A DNA stretch of 64,000 bases, taken from assembly GCA_032718865.1 (NCBI GenBank), contig JALUTQ010000032.1:1178001-1242000 (forward strand). The letters are read 5' to 3'. The notes beneath the pieces are model-generated. The model was not told where the DNA came from, did no database searches, and saw nothing but the letters and a program-made list of their open reading frames with translations. Positions 1 to 8,530 of the stretch are shown piece after piece; position 1 is the stretch's first letter, and every line of letters begins with the position of its first letter. Position numbers and translations under genes: made by a program. The DNA is from Tilletia caries. Lineage: Eukaryota > Basidiomycota > Exobasidiomycetes > Tilletiales > Tilletiaceae.

Positions 1-2
1 CA

Positions 3-1478
3 GCAGCCGCAGCACTCGCAGCAGCAGCACAGCACCATCATCAACAGCACCACCCGCACGAACACCCTGACGGAGACGGTCACGGTGACGCCCCTCCCCC
101 ACCAGGCATCCATCACCATGACCATCATCACCATGACCACCACCACCAACACGGCACAGACGACCACAGCGCCATCCAGCACGCACTCGCCTCCCACTCA
201 GCCGATCTCGCCCTCCAACATCATCACCAGCATCATCAGCACGAGCATGAACACGAACCTCTACCCGCCGCACCCGCTCCCGCTCCCGGTCTCCACGACG
301 CTGGAGGAGAACCAGATCATCTCCATCAGCACCAACATCAGCAACACCAGCAAACCCTGGCCCTGCCCGGACACCCAAATCCAGTGGAAGACCCCATCGG
401 CTTCGAAGCCATAGTAGCAGCCCAACGCGCAGCCAACGACGCAGCCGAAGCAGAAGCTCAAATAACAGCAGCAGCAGCCGCAGCCGCCGCCGCTGCTGCC
501 GCCGCCGCTGCCAATGTCGTCGTCTCCTCCTCTTCTGCTGCTGCTGCTTCCGCTTCCGCCCCGGCTGGCATCCATCACGACCCATCCTCGTCCCGCGCCG
601 GCTCTTCCCAGACGTATCAGCTTCATCAACCCCACCACAATGGCACACACCAAGAACACCACGACGGCCATGGAAGTGATGCAGGCAATGACACCTCCAT
701 GATGAACGGCTCTGGCAGCATGGGCGGTGGTGGTGGAAGGAACAGCAAACGCAAACGCAAGGATGAAACCCAAGAAGGCGAACGCGCGCGTAAAGACTCT
801 CATAAGGAAGTCGAACGTCGTCGACGGGCTGCCATCAACGCAGGCCTCGACGCCCTCGCCGAGATCCTGCCCACCTCCGCCACCAACCCAGCCTCCTCCT
901 CCTCCTCCTCCAACACTGGCAACAACAACAACAACAACAACGGCGCCAGCGGCGTCGACTCCAACAAGAACATCAACAAGAACGCCCTCATCGCCTCCGC
1001 AGTGACCTACATCCACGAACTGAAGGAGAACGAGGCGGCGAGTATCGAGAAGTGGACGTTGGAGAAGCTGTTGATGGACCAGGCGCTGGCGGATATAACG
1101 GTGCAGTTGGAGGAGAAGAGGAGGGAGTGCGAGCGGTTGAAGATGTTGCTTGCTAGGGCGGAGGCGACGGTCGCTGCGGCCGCGGCGGCTGCGGCTGTGA
1201 TTGATGAAGTGCGTGCGGGTAGAGCTGGGGTTGGGGTTGGGGTTGGGGCCTCGGTGGTACAGGAATACAGCGAGGGGCCTGCCACTACGACAGGTACGCC
1301 GCCACCACCACCTGCACCAGCACCGATTGCAGACGCTCACTCGGGACTGGAGGGCGCCGGGCTCGTGGTTGACGAAGAAGCACCACACCACCACCACAAC
1401 GCTGGGAACGCGCATGGGGAGACGGACGTCGATCTCGATCTGGATGCTCGTCTTCGGAGCTTGAATGATGCGGTTTGA
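3..1478 (+). CDS. CBF1: Cbf1-type bHLH transcription factor, 5' end missing
   Basis: The reading frame is open from base 3 to the TGA at 1476-1478 with no in-frame ATG near the left edge, so the start lies outside the window. The N-terminal part is rich in His and Gln (bases 30-350), followed by a run of about 15 Ala (470-515) and Ser/Ala stretches. A basic helix-loop-helix region follows from about base 780 to 1090: a basic segment reading RKDSHKEVERRRR, helix 1, an Asn/Ser-rich loop widened by about 30 residues, and helix 2 ending in LKENEAASIEKWTLEKLL. Both the basic segment and the IEKWTL motif are hallmarks of fungal Cbf1 (centromere and MET-gene E-box binding factor, CACGTG sites), so a nuclear sulfur-metabolism or chromatin role is inferred by family. 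A leucine-rich coiled coil (1090-1190) supports dimerisation. The long loop and low-complexity flanks are unusual for the family; the DNA-contacting residues are intact. Confidence 0.85.
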   Translation, partial: AAAALAAAAQHHHQQHHPHEHPDGDGHGDAPPPPGIHHHDHHHHDHHHQHGTDDHSAIQHALASHSADLALQHHHQHHQHEHEHEPLPAAPAPAPGLHDAGGEPDHLHQHQHQQHQQTLALPGHPNPVEDPIGFEAIVAAQRAANDAAEAEAQITAAAAAAAAAAAAAAANVVVSSSSAAAASASAPAGIHHDPSSSRAGSSQTYQLHQPHHNGTHQEHHDGHGSDAGNDTSMMNGSGSMGGGGGRNSKRKRKDETQEGERARKDSHKEVERRRRAAINAGLDALAEILPTSATNPASSSSSSNTGNNNNNNNGASGVDSNKNINKNALIASAVTYIHELKENEAASIEKWTLEKLLMDQALADITVQLEEKRRECERLKMLLARAEATVAAAAAAAAVIDEVRAGRAGVGVGVGASVVQEYSEGPATTTGTPPPPPAPAPIADAHSGLEGAGLVVDEEAPHHHHNAGNAHGETDVDLDLDARLRSLNDAV

Positions 1479-1825
1479 ACGCGTGGGCCGGGGGGGGGGG
1501 GCGAATGCTCTCGCGATGGTTTCCCTTTACTGTACGTTCCTTCTCTTCTTCCTTTTCCCCCACGGCGTCTCATATGCCTCCCGTCTCTTTGCCCTTCTCT
1601 TTCCTGTTCTAACGCTCTCTCCGTCTGTACTGTAGCAATTTACGAACTCCCCCGAACTCAGATATCAGACATGCTCTCTCCCGCTCTCCCGAGTCCCAGG
1701 AAGGACATGAACTACCCACGTGGGCACGGGACTGTGGCCTTTGGTCATGAGCGCGAATTGGGAGGGGATGTATTGCAGAGCGTCCCTACTGTCGTCCGCC
1801 TCTCTTTCCCTATACACACTCGACT
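1479..1825. other. 3' flank of CBF1
   Basis: This stretch between the CBF1 stop codon and the long repeat holds a 10-base G run at 1490-1500 and pyrimidine-rich, UTR-like sequence. No gene or RNA structure is recognised. Confidence 0.5.
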
Positions 1826-2051
1826 CGAGCATGACCTTGCCAACCTGACCTCGATCCTCCTTTCACATCCTGGTTCGAATGCCTGAAGACACTACTGTCG
1901 TGTTCGGATGAAAGGGAGCCACGAAGATTAGATTAAGAAGGGAGATGAAAGGGATGACATTGCAGTTTGCAAAGTCAACTGTCAAGCTATGTACATACAT
2001 GTTACATGGAAAGAACGGTAACCCCCTCTCCTAACCCACTTGGGGGGCTTG

Positions 2052-2087
2052 GTCGGGTTCGTACGACAGACCCATAACGAACCCGAC
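2052..2087. other. Perfect 11-bp-stem hairpin in repeat copy 1
   Basis: GTCGGGTTCGT at 2052-2062 is the exact reverse complement of ACGAACCCGAC at 2077-2087, with a 14-nt loop. The same hairpin, with one mismatch in the left arm, lies at about 50782-50818 in copy 2. It might be a terminator, recombination site or transposase site; nothing in the sequence decides. Confidence 0.5.
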
Positions 2088-2445
2088 CAGCTGCAGTGGG
2101 CTTAGGCGGAGAAGGGGTGGTGTGTGAGTTCGAGCGCAGGAGAAGCCCCCCCAGCCACTGCGCTCTGAGAAACAGGAGAACCACACCAAAGGCCAAAGAG
2201 TCGCAAGAGGCCAGAAGGAAGAAGGTCAAGTGTCCGAAGGACAGGGTAAGGGCGGGCAACTCACTCACTGACACCGGTCGCACCAAGGCCTCCTCTCCAC
2301 GGACCACGTTAAGGAGATTGGCATCCTGAGTGTTGTCGAGGAGGCCTGGGACCTGGGCAGCGGTGGGACTTCCTTCCCCATTCGTGGACTGGTTCCGACC
2401 TCGGTGGCTTGCCGACTCCTCTGGTCTTGATGGGTTCCCTGGGTA

Positions 2446-2488
<43 letters not shown>

Positions 2489-2598
2489 CGTAGTCTGTGC
2501 GTGGGCCGGTGAGTGTGGCCGGTGAGTGTGGCTGGTGAGTGTGGGCGGATGAGTATGGGCGGGTGAGTATGGGCGGGTGAGTGTGGGCGAGTGAGGAT
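2446..2598. repeat. TG microsatellite and 13-bp minisatellite
   Basis: A TG run (about 2446-2485) is followed by about seven imperfect 13-bp units of the form GTGAGTGTGGGCG (about 2506-2598). The matching block in copy 2 lies at about 51170-51320. Confidence 0.8.
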
Positions 2599-3357
2599 GC
2601 CCTGGTGCGGATGTAGATGCCACGAGTGGTGTGTACGATCGAGAAGAGTCTTGGCCCCGTCGTGGAGAGCGAGCGGGCAAAGAATACGGAACCACCGATC
2701 TTTAAGTGTGAAAGAGAATAGGAGGAGCATGATCAAGGTCAGTCTCGATAGGCAGAAAGAGGCGAGAGGGAGAGGGCAGGAGCAGACTGAAGACTCACCT
2801 TGTAGGTAGTGGAAGGTATCGAGTCGAAGGAGGAGTGCAAGGACAAGTTGCTTGATGTTCCGACAAAGCCCAAAACAAGCTTGCACCAGGTCCGACGTCA
2901 CGAACATGTATTGGGCCCCCTTCAACATGCAAGGCAGCGGTCTTCAGTTGAGACGGACGCAAATCGCTCCATCCATCGGACGTGGATGTCGAAGTCATGC
3001 CCGTGTGGTGTGCCCAAATCGAAGGAATCGTCCCGAGGCCGCACCCGAAGCATGGAACCCGTAACGAGCGCTAGAACAATGGTTGCACGGCCACCAATGA
3101 AGGGATGCGTACGGTATGATTTGACTAATTACGGTCCCGCCCGGTTCATGCTTTGAGACGTCCAGGAGTAGTCGACGACGGGTTGGGTCTTTGTCGTAGT
3201 GGTCGAAGCAACTTGTCCGAGTACTCCGGTGCATCTTGAGGGTCGCCGAAAGAGGGATCTGAAAGATGTCTTGCTGGATGGCGAGCCCTAGGTCTTGACT
3301 CGTGACTCTTGAGCGATGGCGACCGGTGGTGAGGAAGGTGCCATGCTGGTGACCCCA

Positions 3358-3432
3358 GTGTGGTGTGGGTGTGAGTGTGGGTGTGTGTGTGGGTGTGTGA
3401 AGGTGTGGGTGTGTGAAGGTGTGTGTGTGTGA
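3358..3432. repeat. GTGTGGGT-type simple repeat
   Basis: Imperfect GTGTGGGTGT/GTGTGAAGG tract. The homologous tract in copy 2 (about 52068-52190) is longer, with extra GTGTGA units, so it has changed length since the copies diverged. Confidence 0.75.
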
Positions 3433-4251
3433 AGGAGGGTGAAGACGATGTGTGGTGTGGGTGTAGAAGAGCATAGCGAAGATGGTGTAGATGTGTCGAT
3501 GGCTGATGACAGATGAGGGAGAGCAAGGAGAGAGGAGTTCCTTGGATCGGAGAGGATGGGGAAAGAAGGGATGGGGAAAGAAGGACATCAGGCTTGTTAT
3601 ATAGCTTCGTCCTCCCAGAAATCCCACTCACCCACTCTTCGATTCTCCGGAGCACAGTCTGAAGCAGAACATCAGGAGACCACCTGAGGAACACTGGCCT
3701 GCTGCTGGTGATCGGACATTGATACCGGCTGGATACTCCGCTGGCGCCTGGCGGGACGAGGGGAGGCAGAAGACGAGTTCCCAGGACAGGACGGGCGTGC
3801 GAGCCAGTGCGACGCCTTGGCACCGTGCCCTTAGCCCACGCGTTCCTGTGAAGGCCCCGTGTTACCGGCAGGCGCGAGGCAAGAGGACCAGAGGCAGGGT
3901 GCCAACAGTCCCTTCGGAACGCGCGAATGGCGCAATCGTTTCGCTGTCAATTGTGGATCCAGGAGCTGTTACTAGAAGAAGAAGGAGAGTCAACAAGAAG
4001 GAGGAAGCGATAAGCAGTCAGCACCCGTGTATTCAGACGCGAGATGTGCATTCGAGACTCGGCACCCGGCAGTGCGGAATGGATGCAACCAGAAAGGAGC
4101 GCGCAAGGCTCAGTATGTGCTGGGAGAAATGGGCGCTGTGATCATGAGGCAGAAAGAAAAAGAAGACAGTCAGGCAGCTAGGGAGAATGGAAAGCAGGAG
4201 GGGATGATCAGCTGCTGATCGTCGTGCATGCTGTTACAGTCTCACCTGCTG

Positions 4252-5250
4252 CAGTATGGAACGCCGTTTGGGTCACGGTGTTTGAGTCGAACACACGACC
4301 AACGAAACAGAAGTGCACAAAACACCACTTCGACCTTCTGAAATTTTACAGCCTGCCCCCATTGGTCTCCTTGCACACATCATCATCCACCCGATCACAT
4401 ACAGGAAAAACGAAGCCTGAACGAAAGCTGATGGTCGAGAGCGTCTGCCTCGAGTCCTATTATCCCGTTCTGTCCATTCTATCCCTGACAAGATGCTGAG
4501 GAAGATCAAATATGCGTCTTTGGCACGTCGCTGCTTCCTACTGCTCTAGCACGGCTGTGAGGACAGCTACGAAGCTGAAAATTGCTCTGATTACACTTGG
4601 AGAGTCTCCAACACGTGTCTTGCTTGTCTCTTGACTGTGAGAGTATTTGGTGAGTACTTCCTTCAGAATGGAAGGCGAGGTCCTTTCTGGTATGAGAGTC
4701 GGAGCCTTTTTGATTACCAATGGCAGCATGGAAATATTCAAGATAATAAACCTTCTAAAATTTCTCAGCATCACGTGGTGAATAGCCACCCAATCGGCAA
4801 CCCTCATCTCAGCTTCCTCACTCAGAATTATCACCTTGAAACAGGAGGACTTGGGGAGGACATGCTATCCTCAGGGAGGAAATAGTGGCCTGGAGTGAGG
4901 AGCCGGATGCTTGTGCTTGGGCACCTTCCAATTTTTGAGTTGTTTGCTACCATGAATACTGGTCAAATCAGTGTGTGAAGATGAGGCTATCACAAAGACC
5001 TGACGCTCGTCCCAGGAGCTCCCTCTACCCACAATCGCGTCTGAATCGCACGCTTGGACATCGAGGTAGGTAGCGTAGACTTCTGCCTTGCAGATGAGCC
5101 TCTTCTCGCGTGTTTGCGATTACATCTTGTAGAGTAACCAGTCAGTTAAAGTCTGGGAAGGCAGTTTTGAGCGAGCTGAAGTGTTGTGTTTTCTGTTTCG
5201 TTGGTTGTGTGTCGACTGAATCACCGTGACCCAAACGGCGTTCCATACTG
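4252..5250. mobile_element. ~1 kb non-autonomous inverted-repeat transposon (MITE-like)
   Basis: The left end (4252-4312) and the reverse complement of the right end (5191-5250) share about 60 bp with few mismatches, both starting CAGTATGGAACGCCGTTTGG. The 999-bp segment is missing from the matching position of repeat copy 2 (around 53030-53090), which acts as an empty or near-empty site. No transposase frame is visible inside. A clean target-site duplication could not be found: the flanks end ACCTGCTG on the left and begin TTGCACTC on the right. The superfamily is therefore open; the CAG start would fit hAT-like ends, but that is only a guess. Confidence 0.8.
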
Positions 5251-5877
5251 TTGCACTCCCTGCGGCGCGCAACGACTGCCCACCCAGCTCGCACAAAATG
5301 GCACCAGGAGACAGAGAGAAAATGTCTACAAAAGACCTGCTCCAGCGAGGAGTCTTCAGGAGAACCGGGAGGATGTTCAGACGTGTTTGTGCCCTGGCGC
5401 TCTGTGTGTTGGAGCAGATGCCAAAGGATGCTGGAGGAAAGGAAGGAGAAAAACGTTGGTGGAAACATCGCACATGTCCACCTCATCACACCTCGCACCC
5501 CTTGCTGGCAGCTGGCAGACGCAACAACAGAACGACTGCACATCAAACGGCCAGAGGTGTGATCAGCTATTTTTCCCCTCACTGCCCATTCCATCCTCGC
5601 CGTGCTCGAGTGTGTGTACGAGGGTGTGAACAAAGAGGCTCCGATGCAAATCTCACTTTTTTCTGACAGCCGCCGCGTCTGACACGCGCCTGGCCCAAGT
5701 CCCCTTCGCACGAGCATCAACTCTCTCATTCTCTATGATGCTAGCTGCGAAAGGAGGTGCAGGTGGCTCGAGAATAATACCCTGAGCCAGTATCCGGGCT
5801 TCTGGGCGCGTGTACTGGGGTTTGTGTTGCGCTGTCGCGTTTACAGTCGGATCGGTCCTGTGCTGTCAACGCTGTCT

Positions 5878-6196
5878 TTCTCAAAGGAACGTTCCCTCAA
5901 CAGCTTGCAGGCCAATGGTGACATGTGACAGCCCTTCCAGCCCTCATCTCAGTTCTCAGAGCAGGCAGGACGGAGGACGACGACGGTAACATGAGAGAAA
6001 CACGCACTCGGGGGACGGGGATTGGACATCTACATTTACTCCTCGGTTTAAAAGGGGGGGTCGGGATGTCTCCCGACCCCGAGTTGGAAGAGGGTAGGCT
6101 GTTGACATCTGACATTTGCATGAGGGAACATTTTTGTAAGAAGGAAAAGGCAAAAAAAAAAGGTTATGGAAGATGGTGGTCATACGACGAAGGCGC
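5878..6196. other. 3' flank of the PDI gene
   Basis: Downstream of the minus-strand PDI gene and outside the repeat. It contains a GGGGGGGTCGGGATG stretch and an A-run, and probably carries the PDI 3' UTR. No gene seen. Confidence 0.5.
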
Positions 6197-7846
6197 TTAG
6201 AGCTGGAGAGGGAGTAAAGAGAAAGAGAGAGTCAGTAAATCGGCGTCGACTTCGCGTCGCGTCTCTGAAAAAGGGAGACTCACCTCCTCGTGGACGACCT
6301 CGGCCTTCTTGGGAGGCGCAGGCTTCTCCTCCTCCGTGGCATGAGGAGCGACCTTCTCCGACGACGCGTTCTTCCCCTCCCCAGCATCGAGCTTGTTCTT
6401 GCCATTGAGCCCAATGAACTCAACAAAGCCTTCAAGCGAGCGCTCGCCGTTGAAGTCGATCCAGGTGGACGCGGGACCGGCGGGACGGAACTTGATGGTG
6501 GGGAAGCCCTGCACGGCGAATCCGGCGGAGGGAGGGATGTCATTCTTCGTCGCGTCCATCTTAGCAATGGTGATCTTGTCCTTGTGCTCCGCGTACTTCT
6601 CCCCCAACTGGGCGTAGATAGGCTCGAGCTTCTTGCAGTGTCCGCACCAGGGCGCGTAGAACTCAACCAGGAGGTCCTTCGAGTTGTCGTTGACGACCTT
6701 CTCGAACTCGTCGGCGACGAGGACAAAGACGGCGTCCTGGCTCGCGGGCGCTGCTTCGGACTTGATGGAGGGCTGGAGCTTGCCGGCGACGAAGTCGGAG
6801 ACAAAGGTGGCGATGGTGTCCGCGGGCTTAGACCCGAGTTGTTGGAGGGGGAACTTGGTGTGTGCTCCGATGTCCTGGATGGCGACCGCGGGCCAGAGGT
6901 CCGTCTTGAGGTTGAGTGTCTCGGCGTGCTGGGCAAACTTGGTGGCGTCGATCCAGACAAAGTTGACTTTGCCCTTGAACTCCTTGGCGACGGGCTTGAG
7001 GTCGCTGAGGATGTCGTCCTTCTTGGGGTCGTTGGGCTCGGTGAAGTAGTATACGATGGGGAGGCCTGCGTCTGCGTAGAGACGGAAGTTCTCGGGTCCG
7101 ACCTCGTCGATCAAGGGCACGGAGGCCTCCTTGACGAAGGACTCGATGGAGGCGGCGTCGATCTTGTCTTTGGAAGGGAAGGTGAGCTCGGGCTCGTCGA
7201 AGGTGCGGTAGAGGACGATGGAGGGGAAGGTGGTGATGCCGGCCTGCTTGGCGAGCTCAGCGCTGTCGACGTAGCCGAAGGTGAAAGAGTCGCGCTCCTT
7301 CTCAGCTGCGGCCTTGAAGGCGTCGAGTGCGGCTGTGGACTTAGAGTCGACGTATGCGATGGTGACGATCTTGTCCTGCTTCTTGAGCTTGTCGGCTGCT
7401 GCTGCTGTTGTGATGTGGGTGACTGCTGGCTGGTTCTGCTTGAGCATGTAGGAGATGATGCCGTCCGCCTTGCGTGGGCCGGAGTACTCTGCGGCGCCGT
7501 CGGTCTTTCCGCGGTAGATCTTGAGGGTGGGGTATCCTCCGACGCCGACGTCCTGGCAAAGCTGTGTCTCTACGGTGCAGTCGATCTTTGCGAGTGCGAT
7601 GCCGTGCTGCTTGAGGTCGGTGGCTGCCTTCTTGTACTCGGGTGCGAGAGCGTTGCAGTGTCCGCACCAGGGGGCGTAGAACTCGAGGAGGGCGAGCGGG
7701 TTTGCCTCTACGATGGTTGTGTAGTTGGCCTGTCCGATGACGATCACGTCGTCGGGCCCGTCTGTGGCTGGGTCGGCTGCGTTGACGATGGCAGGCAGGC
7801 AGAGTGCGGCTGCGGCTGCGACGGCATAGCGAGAGGAGACGCGCAT
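6197..7846 (-). CDS. PDI1: Protein disulfide isomerase
   Basis: ER oxidoreductase that forms and reshuffles disulfides in secretory proteins. Exons: 7846-6284 and 6202-6197; total 522 aa, the usual length for fungal Pdi1. Residues 1-23 form a signal peptide with an Ala-rich core. Two thioredoxin domains each carry APWCGHC (residues 58-64 and about 400), with two redox-inactive thioredoxin-like domains between them and an acidic/Lys-rich tail. The last exon encodes only Leu plus stop. Joined to the end of exon 1 it makes HEEL, an HDEL-like ER-retrieval signal, which is why this intron (6203-6283) is called. The intron is 81 nt, a multiple of three and free of stops, so an unspliced message would also translate through, ending in a hydrophobic tail without the retrieval motif. 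Divergent from PAN3 with 524 bp between the starts. Confidence 0.95.
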   Translation of the reverse strand: MRVSSRYAVAAAAALCLPAIVNAADPATDGPDDVIVIGQANYTTIVEANPLALLEFYAPWCGHCNALAPEYKKAATDLKQHGIALAKIDCTVETQLCQDVGVGGYPTLKIYRGKTDGAAEYSGPRKADGIISYMLKQNQPAVTHITTAAAADKLKKQDKIVTIAYVDSKSTAALDAFKAAAEKERDSFTFGYVDSAELAKQAGITTFPSIVLYRTFDEPELTFPSKDKIDAASIESFVKEASVPLIDEVGPENFRLYADAGLPIVYYFTEPNDPKKDDILSDLKPVAKEFKGKVNFVWIDATKFAQHAETLNLKTDLWPAVAIQDIGAHTKFPLQQLGSKPADTIATFVSDFVAGKLQPSIKSEAAPASQDAVFVLVADEFEKVVNDNSKDLLVEFYAPWCGHCKKLEPIYAQLGEKYAEHKDKITIAKMDATKNDIPPSAGFAVQGFPTIKFRPAGPASTWIDFNGERSLEGFVEFIGLNGKNKLDAGEGKNASSEKVAPHATEEEKPAPPKKAEVVHEEVSLPFSETRREVDADLLTLSFSLLPLQL

Positions 7847-8370
7847 GGTGTGTAAGCGTAAGAGGTAGACGGAAGAAGAGAAGAGAAGAGAAGAGAAGAA
7901 GTGGGTGAATGGGTGGGTGGTGGCTCAGATCGTCCGAAAGACAGCGCGCTATTTGAGGCTGTTTGTGAGAGTGTCTGGGAAGCGTGGTGAGGTGGAAGCC
8001 AAGCAAGAAGATGAGGCGGGCGACCCAGAAATGCGGTGGCGGGCTCGTGCGCTTATCCACTATGGCCACTGCGCCCCGGTGCTGTAATTCTTGTAATGAA
8101 ACGCCCTGGATACAACTCGCGTGTAACAGGTGCGAACGACGTGGAAGATGTCGGCCGTAAGCATACACCGCAGACGCCGATCTCCGCTTGGCCACGTGGT
8201 GTGCCTAATTACCCGTCCCTCTCCACTCACTGTCCACTCCCCAGTCCCCACCCACGCTCGCTCGGTTCGCACAGATCGGACTGGGATCGCACTCGCCATA
8301 CGGCCATATACTCGTCACTCAGCGCAAGGATAAGGACAAGGAGGAAGAGGAAGAGGAAGAGGAAGTCGGG
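7847..8370. promoter_or_regulatory. Divergent promoter region, PDI1 / PAN3
   Basis: 524 bp between two divergent start codons. It has a purine-rich AAGAG repeat (about 7877-7902) just upstream of PDI1 and a GAGGAA repeat (about 8339-8366) just upstream of PAN3. No clear TATA box or named binding site could be assigned. Confidence 0.5.
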
Positions 8371-8494
8371 ATGAACTCGCTGGCGTCAGACTTCTCTCCT
8401 GTCGGGTCGCGCGCCGTCCGCATCGTCAATCCAGACCACCCGACATCGCCAACCCCCACCAGACCCGCATTGGCAGCGACAGCGACAGCGACAG

Positions 8495-8530
<36 letters not shown>

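Larger units (their letters stand above)
2002..3605 (-). pseudogene. Decayed spliced transcription unit within repeat copy 1
   Basis: On the minus strand a TATA-like GCTATATAA (3597-3605) precedes pyrimidine-rich, leader-like sequence. Downstream there are short open stretches separated by intron-like boundaries, for example a GTGAGTCTTC donor near 2800 and a CACTTAAAG acceptor near 2702. The same elements are present in copy 2. No continuous frame survives: an ATG at about 3344 gives only 18 codons here but about 90 codons in copy 2. Translations include hydrophobic and His/Thr-rich segments, the latter from the TG repeat. I do not recognise a family. It may equally be a non-coding transcript. 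Confidence 0.3.
1826..5877. repeat. Long dispersed repeat, copy 1 (with insertion)
   Basis: The sequence from about 1826 to 5877 matches 50568-53702 in the same orientation over nearly its full length. Long stretches are identical, for example the last ~150 bases, which start at the reverse complement of GAGTTGATGCTCG and end just before 5878 and 53703. Outside these limits the flanks are unrelated. Copy 1 is about 0.9 kb longer because of an inverted-repeat insertion at 4252-5250. Inside are TG microsatellites, a GTGAGTGTGG-type minisatellite and remnants of a spliced minus-strand unit. No integrase, reverse transcriptase or transposase is recognisable, and no terminal repeats were found at the outer ends, so the class is unknown (non-autonomous transposon, degenerate retroelement or subtelomere-like duplicon). 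Confidence 0.85.

Noticed and set aside
261..1415. 384-codon minus-strand open frame over CBF1
   Set aside because: It is the antisense of the bHLH gene; its Val/Gly/Arg-rich product results from the Ala/Gln/Asn codon runs on the coding strand.
1826..1890. GGTTCGAATGCC near the start of the long repeat as a tRNA or SINE B box
   Set aside because: No A box at a fitting distance, no cloverleaf, and copy 2 has a changed motif (GGTCCGAGTGC).
2406..2620. Tandem GTGAGTGTGG units as a CRISPR-like array
   Set aside because: Units are contiguous and degenerate without unique spacers, and the genome is eukaryotic; it is a minisatellite.
6290..7855. 521-codon plus-strand open frame across the PDI gene
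   Set aside because: Antisense of PDI; the thioredoxin domains and signal peptide are on the minus strand.
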